This document shows, piece by piece, positions 55,855 to 64,000 of a stretch of 64,000 nt of DNA. Both the position numbers and the translations under genes were made by a program. Under the pieces are notes generated by a model that searched no databases, was not told where the DNA came from, and saw only the letters and a program-made list of their open reading frames with translations. How positions within the stretch are numbered: position 1 is the first letter of the stretch; every line of letters starts with the position of its first letter. Source of the stretch: Bryobacteraceae bacterium. GTDB lineage: Bacteria > Acidobacteriota > Terriglobia > Bryobacterales > Bryobacteraceae. The DNA is taken from contig JAIEPW010000055.1 in NCBI GenBank assembly GCA_019748195.1, forward strand, positions 1 through 64,000. Direction: 5' to 3'.

Positions 55855-56864
55855 ACCTGCGCCAATTGATCGGCGGTCAGGACGCGCTCCGCCATGGCAT
55901 GCTTTAGTTCCTCGATCCCTTCCCCGGTCGCCGCCGAGATCTTGAAGAACGGCAACCCGCGCCGGGTGCAGAGCGCTTTCAGGGAAGCGACGCGTTTCGG
56001 ATCCTGGGCGATGTCCATCTTGGACGCCACCACGATCATCGGTTTGCGGACCAGTTCGGGCGAGAAGGCTTCCAGCTCCTGCATGACGATCTTGAAGTCG
56101 TCGATCGGCTTGCGGGCGCTGAATTCGCTGACATCCACCAGGTGGACCAGGAGGCGCGTGCGTTCGATGTGGCGGAGAAACTGGATGCCCAACCCGTGTC
56201 CCTCATGCGCGCCTTCGATGAGGCCGGGAATGTCGGCGACCACGAAGCTGAAATCCCCGTAAGGAACCACGCCCAGATTCGGTTCCAGCGTAGTGAACGG
56301 ATAGTCGGCGATCTTCGGGCGCGCCGCGGAAACCACCGAGATCAGGGTCGACTTGCCGGCGTTGGGAAATCCAACCAGGCCGACGTCGGCCAGCAGCTTC
56401 AACTCCAGGCGAAGGAACTTCTCGTCGCCCGGGCGGCCTGGCTCGTGTTCGGTCGGGGCCTGATGCGTCGGGGTGGCGAAATGCTGATTGCCGCGTCCGC
56501 CGCGTCCCCCGCGCGCGATCGTGAACTTCTCGCCCGGCGTCGTGAAATCGTGGAGGACCTCTCCGGTTTTGTCGTCATAAACCACGGTTCCGACTGGAAC
56601 CGGGACCTCCGCGGAATGGCCGTCGCGACCGGTGCGTTGGGAGCCTTCGCCGTGCCGTCCCCGCTCTGCCTTGTGCTCCGGGTTGTAGCGGAGATGGAGC
56701 AGCGTATTGTAATGGGGATTGGCCACGAGAATCACATCGCCGCCGCGGCCGCCGTCGCCTCCGGAGGGTCCGCCGCGGGGCACAAATTTCTCGCGGCGAA
56801 AGGCCATGCAGCCGTTGCCGCCGTCGCCGGCCTTTACCCAGATTCGTACTTGATCAATGAACAT
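55851..56864 (-). CDS. obg: GTPase Obg (CgtA), ribosome assembly
   Basis: A 337-residue GTPase that binds the 50S subunit and is usually essential. The Gly-rich Obg fold (1-160) has [20 protein letters not shown] and [13 protein letters not shown]. The G domain has the P-loop [11 protein letters not shown], switch-[30 protein letters not shown] and ISAATGEG. There is no C-terminal OCT domain, which is normal for this short type. The start ATG at 56864 is supported by the family N-terminus [13 protein letters not shown]. It lies downstream of rplU-rpmA. Confidence 0.97.
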   Translation of the reverse strand: MFIDQVRIWVKAGDGGNGCMAFRREKFVPRGGPSGGDGGRGGDVILVANPHYNTLLHLRYNPEHKAERGRHGEGSQRTGRDGHSAEVPVPVGTVVYDDKTGEVLHDFTTPGEKFTIARGGRGGRGNQHFATPTHQAPTEHEPGRPGDEKFLRLELKLLADVGLVGFPNAGKSTLISVVSAARPKIADYPFTTLEPNLGVVPYGDFSFVVADIPGLIEGAHEGHGLGIQFLRHIERTRLLVHLVDVSEFSARKPIDDFKIVMQELEAFSPELVRKPMIVVASKMDIAQDPKRVASLKALCTRRGLPFFKISAATGEGIEELKHAMAERVLTADQLAQV

Positions 56865-57000
56865 TTTCTTATGGGGCCACGGACTCCTGGATTCACCCGC
56901 TTTTACGGTAGTTTTCGGCCAGGACGACGTGGCTAGGGCCAGAAACACGAAGAGCAGGCGGGGTCGCCTGCTCCTCAGACCACTTTTCGACCGGCGAGCG

Positions 57001-57258
57001 TTACTCTGCGGCGCGGACGTTGACGAACTTGCCCATGCGGCCGCGATCTCGGAACTCGACGGTACCGCTGATCTTCGCGAACAGGGTGTCATCGCCGCCG
57101 ACGCCGACGTTCACGCCCGGCTTGATCTTGGTGCCGCGCTGGCGAACGATGATGGACCCACCCGGAACCACTTGACCGCCAAAGACTTTCACGCCGAGAC
57201 GCTGGGCGTTCGAGTCGCGCCCGTTGCGGGAACTGCCGAGACCTTTTTTGTGTGCCAT
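57001..57258 (-). CDS. rpmA: 50S ribosomal protein L27
   Basis: An 85-residue L27, starting [20 protein letters not shown] and followed by [20 protein letters not shown] and [20 protein letters not shown], which match the family from end to end. The N-terminal tail reaches the peptidyl transferase centre. It lies 11 nt after rplU in the conserved rplU-rpmA-obg order. Confidence 0.98.
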   Translation of the reverse strand: MAHKKGLGSSRNGRDSNAQRLGVKVFGGQVVPGGSIIVRQRGTKIKPGVNVGVGGDDTLFAKISGTVEFRDRGRMGKFVNVRAAE

Positions 57259-57269
57259 GACGTAACTCC

Positions 57270-57578
57270 TTAGGCCTGAATATCTTTCACCACGATGCGG
57301 GTGAAGTTCTGGCGATGTCCGATGGTTTTCTTGTACTGTTTCTTGCGCTTGAACTTGAAGACGAGGATCTTGTCGGCGCGGTCATGGCCCACAATCTCGG
57401 CCGTAACCTTAGCGTTTTCAGCATCTTTGCCAGTCCGGACGTTTGCGCCGTCGACCACCGCCAGCACTCGCGCAAACTCGACGGCGGAGCCGGCGTCGCC
57501 CGCCAGCGTTTCCACTTCCAGGGTGTCGCCCGGCGTTACGCGATACTGCTTGCCGCCGGTTTCAATCACTGCGTACAT
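57270..57578 (-). CDS. rplU: 50S ribosomal protein L21
   Basis: A 102-residue L21, beginning [20 protein letters not shown] and containing [20 protein letters not shown] and [12 protein letters not shown]. It binds 23S rRNA in the 50S subunit. ATG 57578 fits the family N-terminus; the open frame before it carries no match. First gene of the unit driven by the promoter at 57655-57684. Confidence 0.98.
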   Translation of the reverse strand: MYAVIETGGKQYRVTPGDTLEVETLAGDAGSAVEFARVLAVVDGANVRTGKDAENAKVTAEIVGHDRADKILVFKFKRKKQYKKTIGHRQNFTRIVVKDIQA

Positions 57579-57654
57579 ACTCGTTCCTTGATAACGGGGT
57601 GCGGGGTACCTACCAGCGGACACACGAAACCACTAGGTGGGACACCAAGATCTG

Positions 57655-57684
57655 AGTATACAGCATGGGGCGGGAGGTTGTCAT
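57655..57684 (-). promoter_or_regulatory. Sigma-70-type promoter of rplU-rpmA-obg
   Basis: On the minus strand, ATGACA (5 of 6 to consensus) and TATACT (5 of 6) are separated by 18 nt. The predicted transcript start lies about 70 nt before the rplU ATG, leaving room for a leader. The rest of the 57579-57889 gap shows no gene; it must also hold the promoter for the giant gene, which I could not place. Confidence 0.7.
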
Positions 57685-57889
57685 CTGGGTGACGGAGCGG
57701 ATTGCTGGGCCCCGTGCCTGGTCCACTCCCGGAGTTTGGCTCCGGTGGCGCAAGTTTCGTTTCTGCTTCGATTGAGGCAAAAGTGCTTCCCCGAGGAAGA
57801 AAAAGCAGGTAGAATGCAGTTTCTATTTCTTTGACAACTTCGCGAAAGGCTGGGTGTTCGCGTCGCGAACGAAACGGATTGGGGGTACA

Positions 57890-60800
57890 ATGGTACTAGT
57901 CCACCGGAAACCCGGCGCGGCCGCACTCGCTCTTTTTTCACTCTTCATTTCAGGAATCTGTTCCGCGCAAACTGCTACTTCGATCGCTCTCTCAGCGTCG
58001 CCTACGCCGTCTCTTTTGGGTGAGCCGGCAAATCTGACCGCCACAATCACGCCCTCCGCCGCAACCGGCAAGGTCACGTTCTACGACGGCACCACCATTC
58101 TGGGCGTGGCGACGATCACGGGCGGAACGGCGTCGTTGACCACGGTGATGCTGCCCAGCGGCGCCAGGTCCCTGCGCGCCTATTATGCGGGGGACAGCGG
58201 ACACTCGGCCAGCACGTCGACGGTGGTGACGCAGAATGTCACAGCCGCGGCGTCGCTGGGATTTAGGCCAGCGGTGAGTTATAACGCTGTCGCTTTTGCC
58301 AGTGATATCGCGGTCGCCGATTTGAACGGAGACCTCAAGCTGGATCTAGTGGTGAGTGCCACGAATGCAACTGCCGTTCTCCTGGGTAATGGAGATGGAA
58401 CCTTCCAGTCCGCCTTGAATGTGACGGGCGGAGGCGGAGCCATCGCTACCGGAGATTTTGACGGCGATGGCCGGATCGACCTGGCTCTGGCGAATTCGGG
58501 CTCTTGGCGGATAGTCACTCTGCTAGGTAACGGCAATGGAGCTTTCCAGCCGCCATCTGAAAGCAACGCGTTGTACCAACTCGTGGTTAGCGTGGCAGAT
58601 TTGAACCGTGACGGTCGGGCAGATCTGCTCTCTGCGGACTACGGTGGTTTCGTAGTTCGCCTGGGTAATGGGAATGGAACCTTTCAAGCAAGCGTGAACT
58701 ACCCGAACTCTTTGTCGATCGGCGGGCCCCGACGCTTCGCGACGGGCGACCTCAACGGGGATGGGATCGTGGATCTTGCGTTCTCGTCTCACGCAACACA
58801 GATCGGTACACGACTCGGAATCGGTGACGGCTCCTTCGCGGCGGCTCAAACCCTGAATTCTGTTGGATTGATGAACCCAATCTCCATCGGTGACCTGAAT
58901 GGCGACGGTAAAGCGGACCTTGTGGCCGTTCAGGCGGATTATTCTGGCCTGATTCGGTCCTGGCTGGGAAACGGGGATGGAACTTTCCAGTCGGCCTTTG
59001 TCGGAATCAGCTCGGGTCCCCCGTCAGGACTGCACATCGCCGATTTCAATGGCGACGGCTATTTAGACGCTGTGGTTTTTCCCTCATCCCGGCTTCATCG
59101 TGGGCTCGGTGACGGCAATTTTGCTGCGGGTGTGCCCATTCTTCCCTCGGATTCACCGGGAGCGCTCGTCTCCGGCGATTTCAATGGCGATTTCCGAACG
59201 GACGTCGCGTTTGTGTCCGGTTCGTCCGTGCGAGTTGCTTTGGGAGGCGCAGTGCCGGACCTCGCGTTGACCATGACCTCCAGTAACGGACTCACCCAGG
59301 GGGAGGCCGGGGCCTCTTACCTGCTCAGTATTCGCAACATGGGGGAGGTTGCTACTGCCGGTTCGGTCGGGGTCACGGCCACGATGCCTGCCGGCCTAAC
59401 AGCATCCGCCATCTCCGGAACCGGTTGGACCTGTCTGTTGGGAACTCTTACCTGCACACGCACGGATTCAATTAACCCGCAAGCCAGTTTTCCGGACATC
59501 CAGATCACTGTGAGCGTTTCACAGGGTCTTACGGGCAACGTGACGGCCACCGGAACCGTTTCGGTAAGTGGAGACACCAACCTCGCAAACAATGTTGCTT
59601 CAAACACCACGTTCGTGCGCTTCGCCATCTCCACCGCCCTCACCTCGACACCTAACCCATCCTTAGCGGGGCAAGCTGTAACCCTGACCGCCACGGTGAC
59701 CGCAGGGACTGGAACCGTCGCTTTTGAGGATGGCGACGCTGTCTTGGGGTACGCCGCGCTCGTAGGGAATCAGGCCACCCTGTTCACGACGCTCGCCGGT
59801 TCGGGTGCGAGATCGCTTACGGCACGCTATCTAGGCGATTCCACCAATGGGCCAAGCCGGTCGCCGGCTCGCATTCACACGGTGAATGCAGTGGCGGCGG
59901 ATGGGATGCAGCCCAAGGTGGTACTGGAACCGGGCGTTGCAATCATAGTCGGCGGGGATTTCAATCGGGATGGCAAAGCGGATGTTGTTCTGTCCTCCGG
60001 GGTTGCCTTCTTGGGAAACGGCAACGGCACCTTTCAAAAGATAAGTGGGTCTTTCTCGGGGCCGGGTACCGTACCGAACGACATTGTAGCCGGAGACTTC
60101 AACGTCGACGGTAAGCTCGATCTAGTGATCATGACGTGGTCCTCGCTGCAGTTCTTCGCCGGTCGCGGTGACGGAACTTTCCAGGCTCCCGTGAGCACTG
60201 CTGGAGGAGGGCGATCGCTGTCGGTCGCTGACCTTGATCAGGACGGGTTCCCAGACCTTGTCGGCTCCTTTGAAGACTTCCTGAGGTTCCGACTTGGGAA
60301 AGGTGACGGATCGTTCGGGACAGCGCGGAACTTCCTCAGCTCGACGGTGCCAGCCGCGGATTTCAGGATTGCCGACATGAACGGGGACCGCAGGCCAGAT
60401 CTCATCTACGTAGTGAGCGTATCGGGTAACGCGGACCTGCGGATCGCTCTGAACACCGGGAACGGGAACTTCCAGCCGGGCGCATCGGTTGCAACGTCGT
60501 TTTTCCCTTATGCAATGGCGGTGGCAGATTTCAATGGCGACGGAGTGCCTGATGTGCTTGCAGCGAGCTTTTCTAGTGTCGACCTTTTCCGCGGAAATGC
60601 GAACGGTACGCTGCAACCAGCAATCCGAACGACCATCGTCAACCTATCAGTTGCAGGAAAGTCAATTACGGGCGATTTTAATGGCGACGGCAAGATGGAT
60701 TGTGCGATGTCAAGATACTCCTCTTCCAGCGGCCTGTGGTTTATCTTGGGAAACGGAGACGGTACTTTTCGGACACAGGCTGCCCTGTTTCCAACGGATG

Positions 60801-63800
60801 GCAGCTTTCCATCTGGTTTTGCCGCAGACTTCAACAGTGACGGGCGGCTGGACGTCGCGGTGGGACATCCGTCGAGCTCGCTCGGGGTCAACCTGCTTTT
60901 CGGCGCACAGGCCGGGGGACTTACTGTAACGGTAAGTCATCACGGCAAGCTTACGGAAGGTCAATCCAAGTGGTACGAAATCGAGGTGGCAAATTGGCTG
61001 TTCCAGCAGGCTGCCGGCGATGTTTCGGTAAGCAACGCGGTTCCTATCGGAATGATCGTGACGGCTATCTCTGGTTCGGGCTGGACTTGCACCCTTGCTA
61101 CCGCAACTTGCAGCCGTTCCGACACGCTGGATACGGGAAGTGCTTTTCCGATCATCTCGATGAGTGTGCTGGCCGCGGGAACACTAAGTCCGGGCACGCT
61201 GACAACCAGTGCCACTGTAACTTGGAACGGAACCAGCAGAACAGGTTCGGACCAAACCGTGATCGTTTCCTACGTCGGCATAACCCTGCAGGCTACACCA
61301 CTTACCACAGCCCTGAGCCAGCCAGTCACGCTGACAGCCACGCTTGGCGGCGGTACCGGATTGGTTTCCTTCTTTGATGAAGACATCCTTCTCGGCGCCG
61401 CGCCGGTGGTGGGAAATCAAGCTACCATCTCCACTGCCCTGATCCCGGCGGGACGCCGCAGGATTTTCGCTATTTACGGAGGCGACTCCACGAGAGGAGC
61501 CGGCAGATCCAACACCGTGACGGTGACAGTGAATTCCAATCCGTCCAGCGGACTCGTGGCTGCTGCCAGCCCTGCTACGGGAGGATACCCCGCGCAGATC
61601 GCCACGGGCGATCTGAACGGCGACGGGAAACCGGACCTGGTGACGGTGAATCAAACTGCCCGGACTGTCAGCATTCTGGCGGGAAACGGCAATGGAACTT
61701 TCCAGCCGAAGGTTGACTACTCGATTGGCTTCGAGCCATCCAACTTAATTTTGGGCGATTTCAGTTCAGACGGAAAGCTGGATATTTTGGTGGCTGGTAA
61801 CTCCACGTCTTTCAGCGTACTGATCAATAACGGTAGCGGGACGTTTGCTCCTGGAATTGCCGCAACAGAGTATATCGGCGCCACTACCCGTCCTGTTGCC
61901 GACTTCGACCAGGATGGAGACCTCGATATAGCGAGATTCAGTTATGGAACGTCCACAGTACTCATGGGAAACGGCAACGGCACCTTCCAGTCGAGAACGG
62001 TTCCCTCCCTCTGCTGTTACGTCGTGTTCCGCACGGGAGACATGAACAACGACGGCAAGATGGATCTGGTGACGCACTTCACGTTTCTTGGGGCTGGGGA
62101 TGGTACCTTCCTATCCACCGGAGTTTACAATGACCTTGAGCCTTTGTTGCTCGGCGACTTCGATCGTGATGGGAATCTGGATATAGCGGGAGGGTACTAC
62201 AGTCTCGTGGCCAAGCGGGGCAAAGGAGATGGCTCCTTTTACCCAGCAAACACGACGAATTTCGATCAATACATCGCCGCGATGGCTGCGGGGGACTTGA
62301 ACGGCGACACCCACCTCGACGTTCTCGCAGTCGGGAACTCCGCGCACGTTTTCCTGGGCGCCGGAAACGGGACGTTTTCGTCAGCCATTTCTTATGCGAC
62401 CGGCACTCAACCCTCCAGCGCCGTCATCGCCGACTTCAACGGCGACGGCCGCTCCGACGTGGCGACCGCGAATGCGGGGTCCAACAACATCACGGTCCTG
62501 CTGGGTGTCCTGACCCCGGTGCTCAGCGTCAATAAGACGCATACCGGCAGCTTCTTCGCCGGGCAGACTGGCGCAGTATACACCATCAATGTCTCGAACC
62601 AGGGCCCGGGCCTGACCTCGGGCACCATCACGATGGTCGACCAGCTTCCGATCGGGATGACCGCTACCGCGATCAGCGGCACCGGCTGGACGTGCGTTCT
62701 GGGAACGCTGACCTGCACTCGCTCGGATACGCTCACCGCGGCGGCCAGTTATCCGCCGATCACGGTGACCGTGAACGTCTCCGCCGGCGCACCAGCGCAG
62801 CTCATCAATCAGGTGACGGTTTCGGGCGGCGGATCGCCGACGGCCTCTGCCCTGGATCCGACAGCGATCCTGGCAGCCGCCAATCCACCCACGCTGTTGT
62901 ACCCGCCCGATGCGGCGATGAAGGTGTCGACGACGCCGGCTTTCGGTTGGGCACCCGTGGAGTGGGCGGCAGTCTACGATGTTTACTTCGGCACCACCAA
63001 TCCGCCCACCACTCAAATCGCCAGCACCACCAATACGCACTACGTTGTGCCCAGTCCCGTGGCTAACGGCACGGCGTTCTTCTGGCGCGTTGTGGCTCGC
63101 AACGGGGTGCATACGGCCAGTTCCGTGACGCGATCCTTGACCACTAATGCAAGCGGGACCGTGCCCGTTTCCGTAGCCCCCGGCGCCGGGACGGCCGGAC
63201 GCCAGGCATTTACCTTCCGCACCCGCCACCTGACCTCCGCGAACAGCATCCAGTACGCGCAATTCCTGTTTGCGAAGGGCGGTGTGAGCGCGTGGAACGC
63301 CTGCTACATCAGCTACGATCCCGCGGTGAATGTTTTCTATCTGCTCAGTGACGACATGACGCAGTGGTACGGACTGCTCGGCGGATCGGCAAACAACATT
63401 GGCAATTCGCAATGCACACTGCACGGCGCGGCCAGTGCCTCCTCCAGATCGGGTACCGACCTTACGACGGTGATCGATGTCAGCTTCCGCCCAGGATTTG
63501 CCGGGGCTAAAAACATTTATCAATTCGCGGCGGATGCGGCGAGCGGTGGAAGCGGCTGGCAGCAGATCGGTACCTGGAGCGATACGGGCGATGCCAAGAT
63601 GGTGGAGCTGATCTCAGTGAATCCGAGCTCTGGCTCAGGAATCTCGCAGACGTTTACCGCGGTGGTTCGCGACGGCGACGGCGCCGCCACGATTTCCTTC
63701 GCCCAACTGGTGATCAACGGAACACTCAGCGGGACTAACGGCTGCTTCGTCCACTATGACCGCGCCTCCAACGCGTTCTTCCTGCTGAACAACACTGGTA

Positions 63801-64000
63801 CCGCATGGTCCGGACTGCTGGGCGGAAGCGCGGGGCAGGTGTCGAACAGCCAGTGCACGCTGCGCGGCACGGGATCCGGCGGAACCGCCGTAGGGTCGAA
63901 CCTGACCATCACATTCAACCTGGAGTTCGCGCCCGCGTTCTCCGGTCTGAAGAGGTTTTACATGCAGGCCGTCGACAACACCAACGTGATTCAGGTGTGG
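57890..64000 (+). CDS. Giant exported modular protein (Ig-like / FG-GAP / DUF11-like), 3' end beyond window
   Basis: At least 2,037 residues, open to the last base. A signal peptide (to about 26, FSLFISGICSAQ) is followed by three copies of one block: Ig-like (Big_3_5 type, VTFYDGTTILGVA), a row of FG-GAP/VCBS repeats (ADLNGDLKLDLVV, then LLGNGDGTFQ), and a DUF11-like domain (ISGTGWTCLLGTLTCTR). Blocks span about residues 30-575, 580-1120 and 1125-1655. A fibronectin-III-like segment (about 1660-1745) and two copies of another domain (about 1755-1895 and 1900 on) follow. Asp/Asn/Gly-rich loops should bind calcium. A GGGGG precedes the ATG. Probably surface-located or secreted; function unknown. 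Confidence 0.9.
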   Translation, partial: MVLVHRKPGAAALALFSLFISGICSAQTATSIALSASPTPSLLGEPANLTATITPSAATGKVTFYDGTTILGVATITGGTASLTTVMLPSGARSLRAYYAGDSGHSASTSTVVTQNVTAAASLGFRPAVSYNAVAFASDIAVADLNGDLKLDLVVSATNATAVLLGNGDGTFQSALNVTGGGGAIATGDFDGDGRIDLALANSGSWRIVTLLGNGNGAFQPPSESNALYQLVVSVADLNRDGRADLLSADYGGFVVRLGNGNGTFQASVNYPNSLSIGGPRRFATGDLNGDGIVDLAFSSHATQIGTRLGIGDGSFAAAQTLNSVGLMNPISIGDLNGDGKADLVAVQADYSGLIRSWLGNGDGTFQSAFVGISSGPPSGLHIADFNGDGYLDAVVFPSSRLHRGLGDGNFAAGVPILPSDSPGALVSGDFNGDFRTDVAFVSGSSVRVALGGAVPDLALTMTSSNGLTQGEAGASYLLSIRNMGEVATAGSVGVTATMPAGLTASAISGTGWTCLLGTLTCTRTDSINPQASFPDIQITVSVSQGLTGNVTATGTVSVSGDTNLANNVASNTTFVRFAISTALTSTPNPSLAGQAVTLTATVTAGTGTVAFEDGDAVLGYAALVGNQATLFTTLAGSGARSLTARYLGDSTNGPSRSPARIHTVNAVAADGMQPKVVLEPGVAIIVGGDFNRDGKADVVLSSGVAFLGNGNGTFQKISGSFSGPGTVPNDIVAGDFNVDGKLDLVIMTWSSLQFFAGRGDGTFQAPVSTAGGGRSLSVADLDQDGFPDLVGSFEDFLRFRLGKGDGSFGTARNFLSSTVPAADFRIADMNGDRRPDLIYVVSVSGNADLRIALNTGNGNFQPGASVATSFFPYAMAVADFNGDGVPDVLAASFSSVDLFRGNANGTLQPAIRTTIVNLSVAGKSITGDFNGDGKMDCAMSRYSSSSGLWFILGNGDGTFRTQAALFPTDGSFPSGFAADFNSDGRLDVAVGHPSSSLGVNLLFGAQAGGLTVTVSHHGKLTEGQSKWYEIEVANWLFQQAAGDVSVSNAVPIGMIVTAISGSGWTCTLATATCSRSDTLDTGSAFPIISMSVLAAGTLSPGTLTTSATVTWNGTSRTGSDQTVIVSYVGITLQATPLTTALSQPVTLTATLGGGTGLVSFFDEDILLGAAPVVGNQATISTALIPAGRRRIFAIYGGDSTRGAGRSNTVTVTVNSNPSSGLVAAASPATGGYPAQIATGDLNGDGKPDLVTVNQTARTVSILAGNGNGTFQPKVDYSIGFEPSNLILGDFSSDGKLDILVAGNSTSFSVLINNGSGTFAPGIAATEYIGATTRPVADFDQDGDLDIARFSYGTSTVLMGNGNGTFQSRTVPSLCCYVVFRTGDMNNDGKMDLVTHFTFLGAGDGTFLSTGVYNDLEPLLLGDFDRDGNLDIAGGYYSLVAKRGKGDGSFYPANTTNFDQYIAAMAAGDLNGDTHLDVLAVGNSAHVFLGAGNGTFSSAISYATGTQPSSAVIADFNGDGRSDVATANAGSNNITVLLGVLTPVLSVNKTHTGSFFAGQTGAVYTINVSNQGPGLTSGTITMVDQLPIGMTATAISGTGWTCVLGTLTCTRSDTLTAAASYPPITVTVNVSAGAPAQLINQVTVSGGGSPTASALDPTAILAAANPPTLLYPPDAAMKVSTTPAFGWAPVEWAAVYDVYFGTTNPPTTQIASTTNTHYVVPSPVANGTAFFWRVVARNGVHTASSVTRSLTTNASGTVPVSVAPGAGTAGRQAFTFRTRHLTSANSIQYAQFLFAKGGVSAWNACYISYDPAVNVFYLLSDDMTQWYGLLGGSANNIGNSQCTLHGAASASSRSGTDLTTVIDVSFRPGFAGAKNIYQFAADAASGGSGWQQIGTWSDTGDAKMVELISVNPSSGSGISQTFTAVVRDGDGAATISFAQLVINGTLSGTNGCFVHYDRASNAFFLLNNTGTAWSGLLGGSAGQVSNSQCTLRGTGSGGTAVGSNLTITFNLEFAPAFSGLKRFYMQAVDNTNVIQVW
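57970..62850 (+). repeat. Three-fold tandem domain block inside the giant gene
   Basis: Ig-like, FG-GAP and DUF11-like sequence recurs three times with a period of about 1.6 kb (blocks near 57970-59620, 59630-61250 and 61260-62850). Smaller repeats of roughly 150-200 nt encode the individual FG-GAP units, each marked by GGAAACGG-type and GGCGACGG-type codons. The copies have diverged, so this is protein-domain repetition rather than recent DNA duplication. Confidence 0.75.

Noticed and set aside
57890-62850. Regular short repeats that might suggest a CRISPR array or DNA minisatellite
   Set aside because: The repeats are diverged, in frame and encode FG-GAP units; there are no constant-length spacers and no cas genes.

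Overview
The window is GC-rich DNA from a bacterium, most likely an Acidobacteriota of the Bryobacterales/Solibacter type. This placement is by inference. It rests on three PEP-CTERM-type exported proteins, a squalene-hopene cyclase, a DUF3500 protein, a very large exported protein built from FG-GAP, Ig-like and DUF11-like modules, many small exported proteins without clear relatives, and tight ATGA/GTGA gene overlaps. No rRNA, CRISPR array, insertion sequence or phage gene was found.

Layout. 1-4.0 kb (minus): a sugar-uptake unit (membrane glycosyltransferase, Gfo/Idh/MocA oxidoreductase, solute-binding lipoprotein, ABC permease running off the left edge). 4.0-10.0 kb: an unknown protein, an efflux adaptor, a HerA-like ATPase, a PpiC-type foldase and an exported protein. 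10.0-16.6 kb (plus): a tightly overlapped run of aldo/keto reductase, endonuclease IV (apparently starting at CTG), leuS, a TrmH-type methyltransferase and gamma-glutamyltransferase. 16.6-20.8 kb: a VapBC-like pair, a methyltransferase with a Trm112-like zinc segment, a small exported A/B-barrel protein, a PEP-CTERM protein and an MDR oxidoreductase. 20.9-26.0 kb: four tRNA genes (Arg, Ser, Lys, Asn), a possible structured RNA with a strong terminator, then the bacterial RNA-repair pair Hen1-Pnkp starting 27 nt after tRNA-Asn. 26.0-29.7 kb: a receiver-only protein and the oxidative pentose phosphate operon zwf-opcA-pgl. 29.7-36.0 kb: PEP-CTERM-like protein, squalene-hopene cyclase, exported protein, CocE-type hydrolase, GNAT acetyltransferase. 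36.0-37.2 kb: tRNA-Ser(GGA) followed by a small accessory segment holding a DUF2188 protein and a frameshifted TIR/deoxyribosyltransferase-like protein. 37.3-43.3 kb: GT2, signal peptidase I, then c-di-GMP and regulatory genes (membrane HD-GYP/GAF/GGDEF protein, a sigma-54 activator without a receiver domain, PilZ) and a BON protein. 43.3-50.1 kb (minus): a phosphatase/ParB-like pair, then exported proteins including DUF3500, MsrA, a double retropepsin and an esterase-like protein. 50.2-55.9 kb (plus): unknown protein, ankyrin protein, pheS, pheT, PEP-CTERM protein, VOC protein. 55.9-57.7 kb (minus): rplU-rpmA-obg with a good promoter. 57.9-64.0 kb (plus): the giant modular exported protein, open through the right edge.

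The most noteworthy items are the Hen1-Pnkp cassette beside the tRNA array with a candidate attenuator/sRNA upstream, the +1-frameshifted accessory gene beside tRNA-Ser, the CTG start of endonuclease IV, the triplicated Ig/FG-GAP/DUF11 architecture, and the phosphatase/ParB-like pair. Everything here was read by eye; family assignments come from recognised motifs, not from a database search.
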